From an uncultured Coriobacteriaceae bacterium (GTDB taxonomy: Bacteria; Actinomycetota; Coriobacteriia; Coriobacteriales; Atopobiaceae): DNA of 45,965 nucleotides. Under the pieces are notes generated by a model, which was not told the origin of the DNA, made no database searches, and worked only from the letters and a program-made list of their open reading frames with translations. Position 1 is the stretch's first letter. Each line of letters begins with the position of its first letter. Of the stretch, positions 1-7,733 are shown piece by piece. The position numbers and the translations under genes were made by a program. Location: contig CADBJR010000012.1 of NCBI GenBank assembly GCA_902795065.1, forward strand, positions 1-45,965. Reading direction: 5' to 3'.

Positions 1-348
1 GGCGGCGTCGAGCAGGTCCTCGACCTCGGTGACATCGCCCACGCGGATGAGCCATGCGTTGTAGGGATCCTCGTTCACGAGCTCGGGCGCGTCGACGAGC
101 TCCTCGTTGACCTCGGTCACCGTGCCGGTGACGGGGGAGAAGACGTCGGAGACGGCCTTGACGGACTCGACGTCGGAGAAGGCCTCGCCGGCCTCGACGT
201 CGTCGCCCACCTGCGGGAGGTTGATGAAGACGAGGTCGCCGAGGGAGTCCTGCGCGAAATCGGTGAGGCCGATGGTGTAGACGCCGTCCTCCTCGGAGAC
301 CCACTCGTGGGATGCGGTGTAGCGGAGGTTCTCAGGGATGTTGGGCAT
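1..348 (-). CDS. gcvH: Glycine cleavage system H protein, 3' end cut by window edge
   Basis: This is the lipoyl carrier of the glycine cleavage system, which shuttles the aminomethyl group between the P, T and L proteins. The visible 116 residues start MPNIPENLRYTASHEWV, and the lipoylation motif ESVKAVSD places the modified lysine at residue 64. GcvH is normally about 125-130 residues, so only about 10 C-terminal residues lie beyond the window. ATG at 348 is preceded by GGAAAGGAAG at suitable spacing. It lies 25 bp downstream of gcvT on the same strand, so it shares the glycine riboswitch leader. gcvP probably follows outside the window (inference). Identification is secure. Confidence 0.96.
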   Translation of the reverse strand, partial: MPNIPENLRYTASHEWVSEEDGVYTIGLTDFAQDSLGDLVFINLPQVGDDVEAGEAFSDVESVKAVSDVFSPVTGTVTEVNEELVDAPELVNEDPYNAWLIRVGDVTEVEDLLDAA

Positions 349-373
349 GATGGCTTCCTTTCCTAGCTATGGG

Positions 374-1459
374 TTACGCGTGCTTGTAGAACGGCATGGG
401 GACGACGACCGCGGGGATGCGGCGACCGCGGACGTCCACTTCGACCTCGGTGCCCACGGCGGCGTGCTCGACGCCGACGAGCGCCATGGCGATGGCCTTC
501 TTGAGGTGCGGGGCGAAGGTGCCCGAGGTGGTGCGTCCGATGAGCTCTCCGCCGCAGTACACGTCCTGGTGCTCGCGGAGGATGCCGCGGCCGGTGGCCT
601 CGAGGCCGACGCGGCAGCGCGTGGGCTCGCCGGCGGCTATGAGGGCGTCGCGGCCGATGAACTCGTCCTTGTCGAGGCGGACGCCGAAGCCGAGGCCCGT
701 CTCGAGCGGCGAGATGGTCTCGTCCATCTCGTGGCCGTAGAGGGGCATGGACGCCTCGAGGCGCAGCGTGTCGCGCGCGCCGAGGCCGCAGGGGATGAGG
801 CCGAACTCGCGCCCCGCCTCGCGCAGGGCCCACCAGAGCTCGGGACCCTTATCGGCGGTGCAGTAGAGCTCGTAGCCGAACTCGCCGGTGTAGCCGGTCT
901 GGGAGATGAGGCAGTCGATGCCCGCGACGATCACATGGCGGGCGCAGGTGTAGTACCTCGCGGGCAGCTGGTCCGCGTCGCAGATCTTGGCGAGCACGTC
1001 CTTGGCGCGCGGGCCCTGCAGGGCGATCTCGGCGAGCGTGTCGGAAATGTCCTCGATGTGGGTGCCGGCGAGCAGGTTCTCCGACATGTGCGCGAAGTCC
1101 TTGAGGCGGTTGGATGCGTTCACGACCACGAACCACTCGTCATCGGCGAACTTGTAGACGATGAGGTCGTCGATGCAGCCGCCGTCCTCGGTGCAGAGCA
1201 CGCCGTAGCGCACCTTGCCCGCGGGCATGGCGGAGTAGTCGTTGGTGATGATGTGGTTGAGCGAGTCGAGCGCGGTGGGGCCGGTGAACAGGAACTCTCC
1301 CATGTGGGAGACGTCGAACATGCCCACGGCCGTGCGCACGGCCTCATGCTCGGCGATGATGCCGGAGCCGTATTGGACGGGCAGCAGCCAGCCGGCGAAC
1401 GGGACGATCTTGCCTCCTTCGGCTACGTGGACGTCGTACAGGGGCGTTTTGAGATCCAT
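374..1459 (-). CDS. gcvT: Glycine cleavage system T protein (aminomethyltransferase)
   Basis: This folate-dependent enzyme takes the aminomethyl group from GcvH to make methylene-THF and ammonia. The 361-residue product begins MDLKTPLYDVHVAEGGKIV and shows family landmarks: FDVSHMGE near residue 50, the VVNASN folate/active-site segment near 110, and QTGYTGEFGYEL in the middle. Length matches the family (about 360-370). I chose ATG 1459 over an upstream in-frame ATG at 1516 because GGAAGGAG sits 8 nt before it, and because the upstream extension runs through the riboswitch terminator. It is first in a gcvT-gcvH operon and is preceded by a tandem-type glycine riboswitch. Confidence 0.96.
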   Translation of the reverse strand: MDLKTPLYDVHVAEGGKIVPFAGWLLPVQYGSGIIAEHEAVRTAVGMFDVSHMGEFLFTGPTALDSLNHIITNDYSAMPAGKVRYGVLCTEDGGCIDDLIVYKFADDEWFVVVNASNRLKDFAHMSENLLAGTHIEDISDTLAEIALQGPRAKDVLAKICDADQLPARYYTCARHVIVAGIDCLISQTGYTGEFGYELYCTADKGPELWWALREAGREFGLIPCGLGARDTLRLEASMPLYGHEMDETISPLETGLGFGVRLDKDEFIGRDALIAAGEPTRCRVGLEATGRGILREHQDVYCGGELIGRTTSGTFAPHLKKAIAMALVGVEHAAVGTEVEVDVRGRRIPAVVVPMPFYKHA

Positions 1460-1482
1460 GGACGCACTCTCCTTCCATAAGG

Positions 1483-1526
1483 AAAAGGGGCAGGCAGGCG
1501 ATGCACCATCGCCCATCCTGCGCCCC
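1483..1526 (-). terminator. Riboswitch-controlled intrinsic terminator before gcvT
   Basis: Read on the minus strand, GGGG (1526-1523), CAGG (1520-1517) and GGCGATG (1513-1507) pair with CATCGCC, CCTG and CCCC (ending at 1487), and TTTT follows at once (1486-1483). The 5' arm overlaps the end of the second aptamer. Terminator formation and aptamer folding are therefore likely to compete, as in other gcv leaders where glycine switches expression on. Confidence 0.75.
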
Positions 1527-1670
1527 TGTCATGCAACCTGAAAGATTCTCCGCGTCGCGGATTGCTTCTTCGGTGGCCTTGCGGCCTTTCCAAGGTCTCG
1601 TCGGAAATCGGTCCTTTTGCCTGAGAGTTCTCGCCTCCCCTTCGGCGCCGTACCAGCGGTCTCTCCCGAT
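1524..1670 (-). promoter_or_regulatory. Glycine riboswitch, tandem aptamers
   Basis: Aptamer 1 (minus strand, 1670 to 1607) is close to consensus: a P1 stem ATCGG/CCGAT encloses GGGAGAGACCG, then GCCGAAGGGG and AACTCTCAGGCAAAAGGACC. Aptamer 2 (about 1600 to 1524) is more diverged. It keeps CGAGACC, a GGCC-GCAA-GGCC hairpin, ACCGAAGAAGCAA, a short GC stem, and CTTTCAGG followed by TGACAGG. The order aptamer 1, short linker, aptamer 2, terminator, gcvT is the known layout of glycine ON switches; the ON direction here is inference. A TATCAT -10-like hexamer lies upstream at 1710-1705. Confidence 0.92.
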
Positions 1671-1704
1671 CTCGTCAGCCGAGGACTATTCGATTGTCGT
1701 TTCG

Positions 1705-1710
1705 ATGATA
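1705..1710 (-). promoter_or_regulatory. -10-like TATCAT upstream of gcvT leader
   Basis: CTATCAT on the minus strand lies about 35 bp before aptamer 1. A TTGACG occurs at 1739-1734, but the 23-bp spacing is too long for a normal -35. The same hexamer sits before five other genes in this window. Confidence 0.35.
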
Positions 1711-1782
1711 GCCTCGCGTGCCGCTCGGCTTCCCGTCAAAGTCGCAGACGGTAGGGAAGGAGGCTGTGCGGCCTTCTGTGGG

Positions 1783-2445
1783 CTACCTCACACCGTACTG
1801 CCCATAGTACGCGTCGATCGCAGCCTTGAGCTCGGGGGTGATGACGGTGCCGTCGAGCGCCTCGACGACCTCGGACATGCTCACGATGGATGCCACGGGG
1901 AAGCCGTAGCGCTCGGCGATCTCGTCCTGGGCGCTCTTCACGCCGCCCTTGCCGACCTCCTGGCGGTTGAGCGAGACCATGAGGCCCACGACCTCGACGT
2001 CCGCAGCCGCCTTGAGCTTGGGGTAGGTCTCGTCGATGGACTTGCCCGAGGTGGTGACGTCCTCGACGATGACCACGCGGTCGCCGTCGGCGAGCGACGT
2101 GCCGAGGAGCTGGCCCGCATCCGCGCCGTGGTCCTTTGCCTCCTTGCGGTCGGAGCAGTAGCGCACCTGCTTGCCGTAGAGCTCGGAGAGGCCGATCGCG
2201 GTGACGACGGCCAGCGGGATGCCCTTGTAGGCGGGGCCGAAGACCACGTCGAAGTCCAGCCCGAAGGCATCGTGGATGGCCTCTGCGTAGGCGATGCCGA
2301 GGCGGTGGAGCTGGTCGCCCGTGACATAGGCGCCGGCATTCATGAAGAAGGGCGACCTGCGGCCGCTCTTGAGGGTGAAATCGCCGAATTTGAGGACGCC
2401 CGCCTCGACCATGAAATCGATGAATGCGCGCTTGTACTCCTGCAT
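1783..2445 (-). CDS. pyrE: Orotate phosphoribosyltransferase
   Basis: PyrE converts orotate and PRPP to orotidine 5'-phosphate in pyrimidine synthesis. The 220-residue product begins MQEYKRAFIDFMVEAGVLKF, and LKSGRRSPFFMNAG is the usual N-terminal OPRTase block. VVIVEDVTTSGKS, around residues 120-135, is the PRPP-binding loop of type I phosphoribosyltransferases. ATG 2445 is preceded by GGGAGGTT; a longer in-frame extension to 2673 is a low-complexity read-out of msrC in the wrong frame and is rejected. It follows msrC by 34 bp on the same strand. No attenuator or other pyr genes are visible, so its regulation is unclear. Confidence 0.95.
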   Translation of the reverse strand: MQEYKRAFIDFMVEAGVLKFGDFTLKSGRRSPFFMNAGAYVTGDQLHRLGIAYAEAIHDAFGLDFDVVFGPAYKGIPLAVVTAIGLSELYGKQVRYCSDRKEAKDHGADAGQLLGTSLADGDRVVIVEDVTTSGKSIDETYPKLKAAADVEVVGLMVSLNRQEVGKGGVKSAQDEIAERYGFPVASIVSMSEVVEALDGTVITPELKAAIDAYYGQYGVR

Positions 2446-2479
2446 GGGAACCTCCCGACGTCGCTGGTCGAGAAGTATT

Positions 2480-2950
2480 CTAGCGCGTGGATGCGAGCGC
2501 TTCCTCGAGGATGCGCGCGAAGCGGACGAGGCCATCCTCGTCCTCAGCGGAGAAGCGCGCAAGCGAGGGACTGTCGATGTCGAGAACGCCCCAGACTGCG
2601 CCGTCCCTGTGCAGGGGGATGACGATCTCGGAGTTGGAGGCGCTGTCGCAGGCGATGTGGCCCGCGAAGGCATGGACGTCCTCCACGCGCTGGACGGTGT
2701 CGGAGGCGGCGGAGGTGCCGCAGACCCCGCGTCCCCAGGCTATGTGCGTGCAGGCGACCTTGCCCTGGAAGGGGCCGAGCACGAGCTCGGGCGTGCCGTC
2801 ATCCAAGGGCATGGCGAGGTAGAAGCCCGCCCAGTTGATATCGTCGAGGTTCTCCGCGAGCAGTGCAGAGGCATTGGAGAGGAGGGGGAGCCAGGACGGC
2901 TCCCCCTCCGAAAGCGCTTCGAGCTGCTGTGCGAGCAGTCCGTAGTCCAT
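2480..2950 (-). CDS. msrC: Free methionine-(R)-sulfoxide reductase, GAF domain
   Basis: This single GAF-domain enzyme of 156 residues reduces free Met-R-sulfoxide. The three cysteines of the fRMsr family are present at residues 67 (VACTHI), 77 (RGVCGT) and 101 (GHIACDS), inside the family block VEDVHAFAGHIACDSASNSE; the last is the expected catalytic Cys. The start MDYGLLAQQ at 2950 lies 1 bp after the stop of the upstream GIDE-domain gene, so translational coupling is likely, and pyrE follows 34 bp later. Coupling to an envelope-stress module would make sense as an oxidative repair function, but that link is inference. Confidence 0.92.
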   Translation of the reverse strand: MDYGLLAQQLEALSEGEPSWLPLLSNASALLAENLDDINWAGFYLAMPLDDGTPELVLGPFQGKVACTHIAWGRGVCGTSAASDTVQRVEDVHAFAGHIACDSASNSEIVIPLHRDGAVWGVLDIDSPSLARFSAEDEDGLVRFARILEEALASTR

Positions 2951-2951
2951 G

Positions 2952-4172
2952 CTAGGACTTGAGGGACGCGAGAACCTCGGCCTCCGGCTTCGTGGCGAAG
3001 TAGGAGGTGGGGTAGTTCTCATCGAGCGAGCGGCCGATGTAGACGTCGGTGCCCGCATGGTAGAGCTCGCCGATGCAGTAGATCGGGCTGTTGAGGGGCA
3101 CGACGTCCTCGACCAGGCGGTAGCCGCGCAGGGTGGTCTGCGGGGTGCGCGCCGTGGTGTCGCGGGTGGTCTGCGGGGACGTGGTGTAGACCGTCGTGGG
3201 GGCGCTGAGCGTGCCGAGCAGCGCGCCGAGGCCGATGTTGAGCATCAGGTCGCCCATGGTCTGGCCGTAGCCGTAGGACGAGCGCGGGACGCCGCGGCCG
3301 CTGGGCGCGTAGCTGCCGCCGTAGTAGTAGCCGCCCATGAAGTCGCCGAGGCCGCGGGGGACGCCGGGACCGTAGCCGGGGCCGACGTTGATGGTGACCC
3401 TCGGATGGCTGCCGCTGCCGCCGATCTTGCCCTTGCTGTACTGGGCGAACATGACGTTGGACGGAGCGTCGGCCGGAAGGTCGAGCTGGGAGCCGTCGGC
3501 GCCTGCACCGGCAAGCGCGAGTCCCGCTTCGGGGGCGGGGAGCAGCCAGTCGAGGAGGCGCTTGGCCTCGACGCCCAGGACCTTCGCCTTCTCGCCCAGC
3601 TCGCCCACGATGGCGAGCGCGCCGCCGGATGCGCCGGAGGCGGTCAGGTGGCTCGACGCGGCCTTGGAGAACTCGGAATTCGGGCCCTCGATGTGGTTGG
3701 TCGAGTTGACGAGGATGACGTTCTTGCCGAACGACTTGAGGTCGACGTAGACCGGGGTGTCGCAGGAGCCGTCCTTGAAGTAGAACGGGTCGATCGAGGT
3801 CTCATGCGCGATGAGGGTCTCGGTCTCGATGCCCGCCTTGCTCTCGATGCGGTAGCAGCGGATGTCGTAGTACGCGACCTCGCGCTTGCTGTACGGTGCG
3901 ATGACGCCCGAGGTGGCCTCGGAGGTGCCCACGAGCTCGCAGTACTGGCGGTGGCCCTGCGAGATGGCGCCGAGCTCGTCGAGGATCTCGACGGCGTCGA
4001 CGATGCGGCTGGTCTTGGTCGCCTTCATGTCGTAGGCCATCTGGTCCTTGGTCTGGGCTGCGGCGGCGGTGGATGCCTTGGCAGCCTCCTCGGCGGCCTT
4101 CTTGCTGCGATATGAGTAGTACACAGACAGGCAGATCGCAACGATCAGCATGAAGAAAAGGAAGTCACTCAT
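2952..4172 (-). CDS. Membrane-anchored GIDE-domain protein, partner of PspA
   Basis: The product has 406 residues. An N-terminal membrane helix (about 3-20, FLFFMLIVAICLSVYYSY) is followed by an Ala/Lys-rich linker. A segment near 77-140 (YCELVGTSEATSGVIAPYSKREVAYYDIR..., then FYFKDGS and YVDL) and the last 60 residues (YRLVEDVVPLNSPIYCIGEL, then YIGRSLDE and YFATKPEAEVL) match the two halves of a GIDE domain as I know it from MULAN-type proteins. Between them lies an insert of about 200 residues, rich in Gly, Tyr and Ser, with a second hydrophobic stretch (LMLNIGLGALLGTL). No RING finger is present. ATG 4172 has GAGGCAGG upstream. It lies 90 bp after pspA and 1 bp before msrC. The GIDE call is by eye; function is unknown, with an envelope role suggested by pspA. 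Confidence 0.6.
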   Translation of the reverse strand: MSDFLFFMLIVAICLSVYYSYRSKKAAEEAAKASTAAAAQTKDQMAYDMKATKTSRIVDAVEILDELGAISQGHRQYCELVGTSEATSGVIAPYSKREVAYYDIRCYRIESKAGIETETLIAHETSIDPFYFKDGSCDTPVYVDLKSFGKNVILVNSTNHIEGPNSEFSKAASSHLTASGASGGALAIVGELGEKAKVLGVEAKRLLDWLLPAPEAGLALAGAGADGSQLDLPADAPSNVMFAQYSKGKIGGSGSHPRVTINVGPGYGPGVPRGLGDFMGGYYYGGSYAPSGRGVPRSSYGYGQTMGDLMLNIGLGALLGTLSAPTTVYTTSPQTTRDTTARTPQTTLRGYRLVEDVVPLNSPIYCIGELYHAGTDVYIGRSLDENYPTSYFATKPEAEVLASLKS

Positions 4173-4262
4173 TTGAACCTGCCTCAGGGTAGACGCTTGC
4201 ACAAGAGGAGCACCAGGCGCGGTGCGTCCGGTGCCCCTCCCGGATGGATCCGCGGTTCGGGA

Positions 4263-4946
4263 CTAGTCGAGCCCGAGCTCGGCCTTGAGGGCGGCGAGCT
4301 GGTCGTTGACGGCGGCCTCATGCTTGAGCTGCGCGAACTCGTCCTCGTCGCTGATGATGATCTCGGCGGCGGCCATGCCGGTCATGGCGCCGTAGGCCTC
4401 GGCCGTGGCCTCCTTCTCGGCGATCTTGCGCTCGAGGGCGTCGAGCTTCGCGAAGGCGGAGTCGGTGGTGGCGGAGGTGATGGTGACGGCGGTCTTCTGG
4501 GCGGCGTCGGCCATGCGGCTGCGGGCCACGAGGACCTGCTGGCGGCTGCGGGCCTCGTCGAGCTTCATCTTGAGCTGCTCGACCTGCTGCTTGAGGGCGT
4601 CGACGTTGGCGGTGATCTGGTCGTAGTTGGCCTGGAGGGACGCGACCTGCTGGTCGACGCCGACCTTGGCGTCGAGGGCCTTCTTGGCGAGGGCCTCGTT
4701 GCCGGCCTTGAGGGCGAGCTTGGCCTTGTCGTTCCAGTCGGCTGCGGCGGCCTTGGCGTCCGCGAGCTCCATCGCGGCGACCTTCTGGGAGCCCATGGCC
4801 TGGCCGAGTGCCTTGGTGGCGTCATCGACCTGGTTGTCCATCTCGATGATGAGTTGCTTCACCATCTTCTCGGGATCTTCGGCCTTGTCGATGAGGTCGT
4901 TGATGTTAGCCTGCAGGATGTCGCCGATACGAGTGAAAATGCCCAT
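4263..4946 (-). CDS. pspA: PspA/IM30 family membrane-stress protein
   Basis: This is a coiled-coil ESCRT-III-related protein that binds and protects the cytoplasmic membrane. The 227 residues start MGIFTRIGDILQANINDLID, the conserved N-terminal amphipathic helix, followed by EDPEKMVKQLIIEMDNQV and long heptad-rich helices through about residue 190. The C-terminal part (ISDEDEFAQLKHEAAVNDQLAALKAEL) is typical of actinobacterial and Firmicute members. I chose ATG 4946 because AAAGG lies 7 nt upstream; ATG 4952 would leave almost no spacing. It heads the run pspA, GIDE protein, msrC, pyrE. A palindrome surrounds its putative -10 box, so local control is plausible. There is no pspBC or liaFSR in view. 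Confidence 0.93.
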   Translation of the reverse strand: MGIFTRIGDILQANINDLIDKAEDPEKMVKQLIIEMDNQVDDATKALGQAMGSQKVAAMELADAKAAAADWNDKAKLALKAGNEALAKKALDAKVGVDQQVASLQANYDQITANVDALKQQVEQLKMKLDEARSRQQVLVARSRMADAAQKTAVTITSATTDSAFAKLDALERKIAEKEATAEAYGAMTGMAAAEIIISDEDEFAQLKHEAAVNDQLAALKAELGLD

Positions 4947-4992
4947 GTTCATACCTTTCTGACTGAGGGCTGACCCTACACCCTTGTTGTCA

Positions 4993-5039
4993 CCAATCGC
5001 AGCGGGTTTTTATACGTTCTCGATTGGCTATACCTACAA
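4993..5039 (-). promoter_or_regulatory. Putative pspA promoter inside a 7-bp inverted repeat
   Basis: On the minus strand TTGTAG (5039-5034) lies 19 bp before TATAAA (5014-5009). The -10 is enclosed by perfect 7-bp arms, CCAATCG and CGATTGG (4993-4999 and 5021-5027 on the plus strand), 21 bp apart. This geometry suggests a repressor or activator site, but no factor is identified. Confidence 0.4.
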
Positions 5040-5121
5040 GAAAACATAGCACGGGATATGGTGCGGGTTTGTGAACGCGCGTCAATGAAAACGTTCAGCG
5101 GCACAATCTGGCCGTTTGGAC

Positions 5122-5127
5122 TATCAT
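5122..5127 (+). promoter_or_regulatory. -10-like TATCAT upstream of asnS
   Basis: ACTATCAT ends 34 bp before the asnS ATG, giving a leader of roughly 28 nt. No convincing -35 is visible. The leader is too short for a T-box. Confidence 0.4.
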
Positions 5128-5161
5128 CTTGTAGATTGACCGCAACCGAGGAGGAAACCAA

Positions 5162-6565
<1,404 letters not shown>

Positions 6566-6594
6566 GATTCAGAGCGCCCCAAACTCAGACTAGT

Positions 6595-6629
6595 GCATTG
6601 AGTCGGTGTCAAAAACGCCGACTCAATGC
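6595..6629. repeat. 15-bp-stem palindrome after asnS
   Basis: Positions 6595-6609 and 6615-6629 form a 15-bp stem (one G-T pair) closed by the loop CAAAA; the core is TTGAGTCGG/CCGACTCAA. It is well placed to end asnS transcripts, but no U tract follows on either strand. The same half-site recurs twice in the next 105 bp, so it belongs to a repeat family. Confidence 0.7.
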
Positions 6630-6631
6630 TT

Positions 6632-6734
6632 GTTGAGGCGGTGTCGCAAAATGATACGGGCGTTCTACCTGCCGATTCTTTAGAGAATGGATTATCTGCC
6701 CGAACTGAGGCGGCGCGGGAAACGCCGACTCAAC
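6632..6734. repeat. Nested imperfect palindrome with alternative pairing
   Basis: The outer arms 6632-6644 and 6722-6734 pair at 12 of 13 positions. Inside, CGGGC (6657-6661) pairs with GCCCG (6698-6702), and ATTCT-TTAG-AGAAT (about 6674-6687) forms the innermost hairpin. A rival hairpin pairs 6706-6715 with 6723-6732 (one mismatch) and would break the outer stem. No ORF is contained. It overlaps the last bases of the barstar gene. It could be a MITE/REP-like element, a two-way terminator or a structured RNA. Confidence 0.55.
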
Positions 6735-7029
6735 GAGAGGATTGCTCCGATGTCGCGAAGAAGATCTCGATGTCGATCGAGGGGTTCTCGCGGGCGGCGA
6801 TCATGAGCGCCAGGGCGAGCTTGTCGAACCAGCGCGCCAGCGGGCCCTCGTCGCGCATGCGGATGAACGCGATGTGGGTGGATCGGGAGATATCGGTGAG
6901 GCAGTCGAGCAGGGCGTCGAGGTTGTTCCCGTACCAGTCGGGGAAGTCGAGCGAGGATGCGAGATAGGCGTGCACGGCGCCCTTGTCGCGGAAGGCCTCC
7001 TCGAAAATCGCCACGTAGGTCTCTGCCAT
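6730..7029 (-). CDS. Barstar-family RNase inhibitor
   Basis: This is the cytoplasmic immunity protein that plugs the active site of a barnase-type RNase. The 99 residues contain the barstar core LDFPDWYGNNLDALLDCLTD; Asp38 and Asp42 correspond to the barnase-contacting Asp35 and Asp39 of classical barstar, and Tyr33 to Tyr29. Length is close to the usual 90-100. ATG 7029 follows the barnase stop by 2 bp with GAGGAGGG inside the end of the barnase gene, so toxin and inhibitor are transcribed and translated together. The reading frame is intact even though the toxin gene is split. The stop overlaps the palindromic element at 6632-6734. Confidence 0.88.
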   Translation of the reverse strand: MAETYVAIFEEAFRDKGAVHAYLASSLDFPDWYGNNLDALLDCLTDISRSTHIAFIRMRDEGPLARWFDKLALALMIAARENPSIDIEIFFATSEQSSR

Positions 7030-7031
7030 CG

Positions 7032-7250
7032 CTAACCCTCCTCGCGTGGGAAGAGCTGCTCGAACGTGCTGTAGTGGTCGCCCGTGTAGAGGATGTAGCC
7101 GTCATCCGAATAGACGAGGCGCTCCGGACCGCGGTAGCCGCCCGAGTAGTTGATGTCACATTCCTTCCACGTGCGGTCGGGGTCGTAGGGCACCGGCACC
7201 TCGCCCTCGATGTTCTCGAACCCGCCGCCGCCGATGCTCATGCCGGGCAC
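7032..7250 (-). pseudogene. Barnase-type RNase, C-terminal catalytic part (shifted frame)
   Basis: These 72 codons encode the second half of a barnase/RNase N1 domain: PGMSIGGGGFENIEG, then RTWKECDINYSGGYRGPERL, VYSDDG and TGDHYSTFEQLF. The catalytic Glu (WKECDINY), Arg (PERLVYS) and His (GDHYSTF) of barnase are all present. The first half of the domain is in the ORF that ends at 7238, which lies in another frame and overlaps this one. The junction reads TGGGTGTGCCCGGCATGA; removing one TG pair would join the halves as GWVPGMSIGG, the expected family order. GTG 7250 or ATG 7241 could start a fragment, but without the N-terminal helices it should not fold. A recent frameshift is the simplest reading. 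Confidence 0.75.
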
Positions 7251-7660
7251 ACCCAGCCCTGCTTGCGGGCCTTGGTCTTGGTGATGTAGTTGGACGGGAC
7301 GTCGCCGAACGCATAGATGTAGAGCGCGACCTCGTCCTTGGTGGTGTACTCCCCGTCGATCTCGACCTCGGCCCCGGTCACGGGGTCGTAGGCATGATCG
7401 CCATCGATGATGACCTCGTCAGAGTCGCCCGGGCTGGGCGCGGGGGCAGGTGCGGGTTGCGGCTGCGGCGTTGGCTCCGGTTCGGGAGTCGGCTCCGGCT
7501 CGGGATCGGCAGGGGTGACGATGGGCGCGGGTTCCGGCGTCGGCGTGGGCGCGGGTTGGACGTCGGGCGTCTTGATGACCCACGCGAGCGCGAACCCGCA
7601 GACGAAGGCAACGAGGGCTGCGAGGATGACGAGCAGGGGTGTCTGGTTCTTCTTGTTCAT
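7238..7660 (-). pseudogene. Membrane-tethered barnase, N-terminal part (ends at frameshift)
   Basis: These 140 residues have a membrane anchor at about 7-29 (TPLLVILAALVAFVCGFALAWVI) and an extracytoplasmic stalk of about 55 residues made of Pro, Glu, Thr and Ala. They end with the barnase N-terminal block DEVALYIYAFGDVPSNYITKTKARKQGW, after which a stop follows VCPA. The lysine of NYITK corresponds to barnase Lys27. The domain continues in a different frame at 7032-7250. Intact, this would be a cell-surface RNase with its inhibitor encoded immediately downstream. Possible roles are competition toxin or nutrient RNase; I cannot decide. The gene starts right after a -10-like TACAAT, so the transcript may be nearly leaderless. 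Confidence 0.75.
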
Positions 7661-7667
7661 GGAACCG

Positions 7668-7673
7668 ATTGTA
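7668..7673 (-). promoter_or_regulatory. -10-like TACAAT immediately before tethered barnase
   Basis: TACAAT on the minus strand ends 7 bp before the ATG at 7660, so transcription would begin at or next to the start codon. No Shine-Dalgarno sequence is visible, in keeping with a leaderless message. Confidence 0.35.
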
Positions 7674-7680
7674 ACGAATC

Positions 7681-7701
7681 GCGCCCCGCGGTGCGGGGCG
7701 C
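7681..7701 (-). terminator. Hairpin ending the sucrose operon
   Basis: GCGCCCCGC and GCGGGGCGC form a perfect 9-bp stem with a 3-nt loop, 33 bp beyond the scrK stop, followed on the minus strand by GATTCGTT. The T tract is weak, but position and stem strength support termination before the barnase promoter. Confidence 0.6.
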
Positions 7702-7733
7702 GATGGGGAAACGCGATAGATCGTCGGCACCAT

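Noticed and set aside
5041-5161. T-box leader for asnS
   Set aside because: The likely transcript start is only about 28 nt before the ATG, and no T-box core sequence or specifier stem is visible.
7240-7262. Programmed -1 frameshift site in barnase
   Set aside because: No X-XXY-YYZ slippery heptamer or downstream pseudoknot is evident; a TG duplication explains the shift more simply. Not fully excluded without strain comparison.
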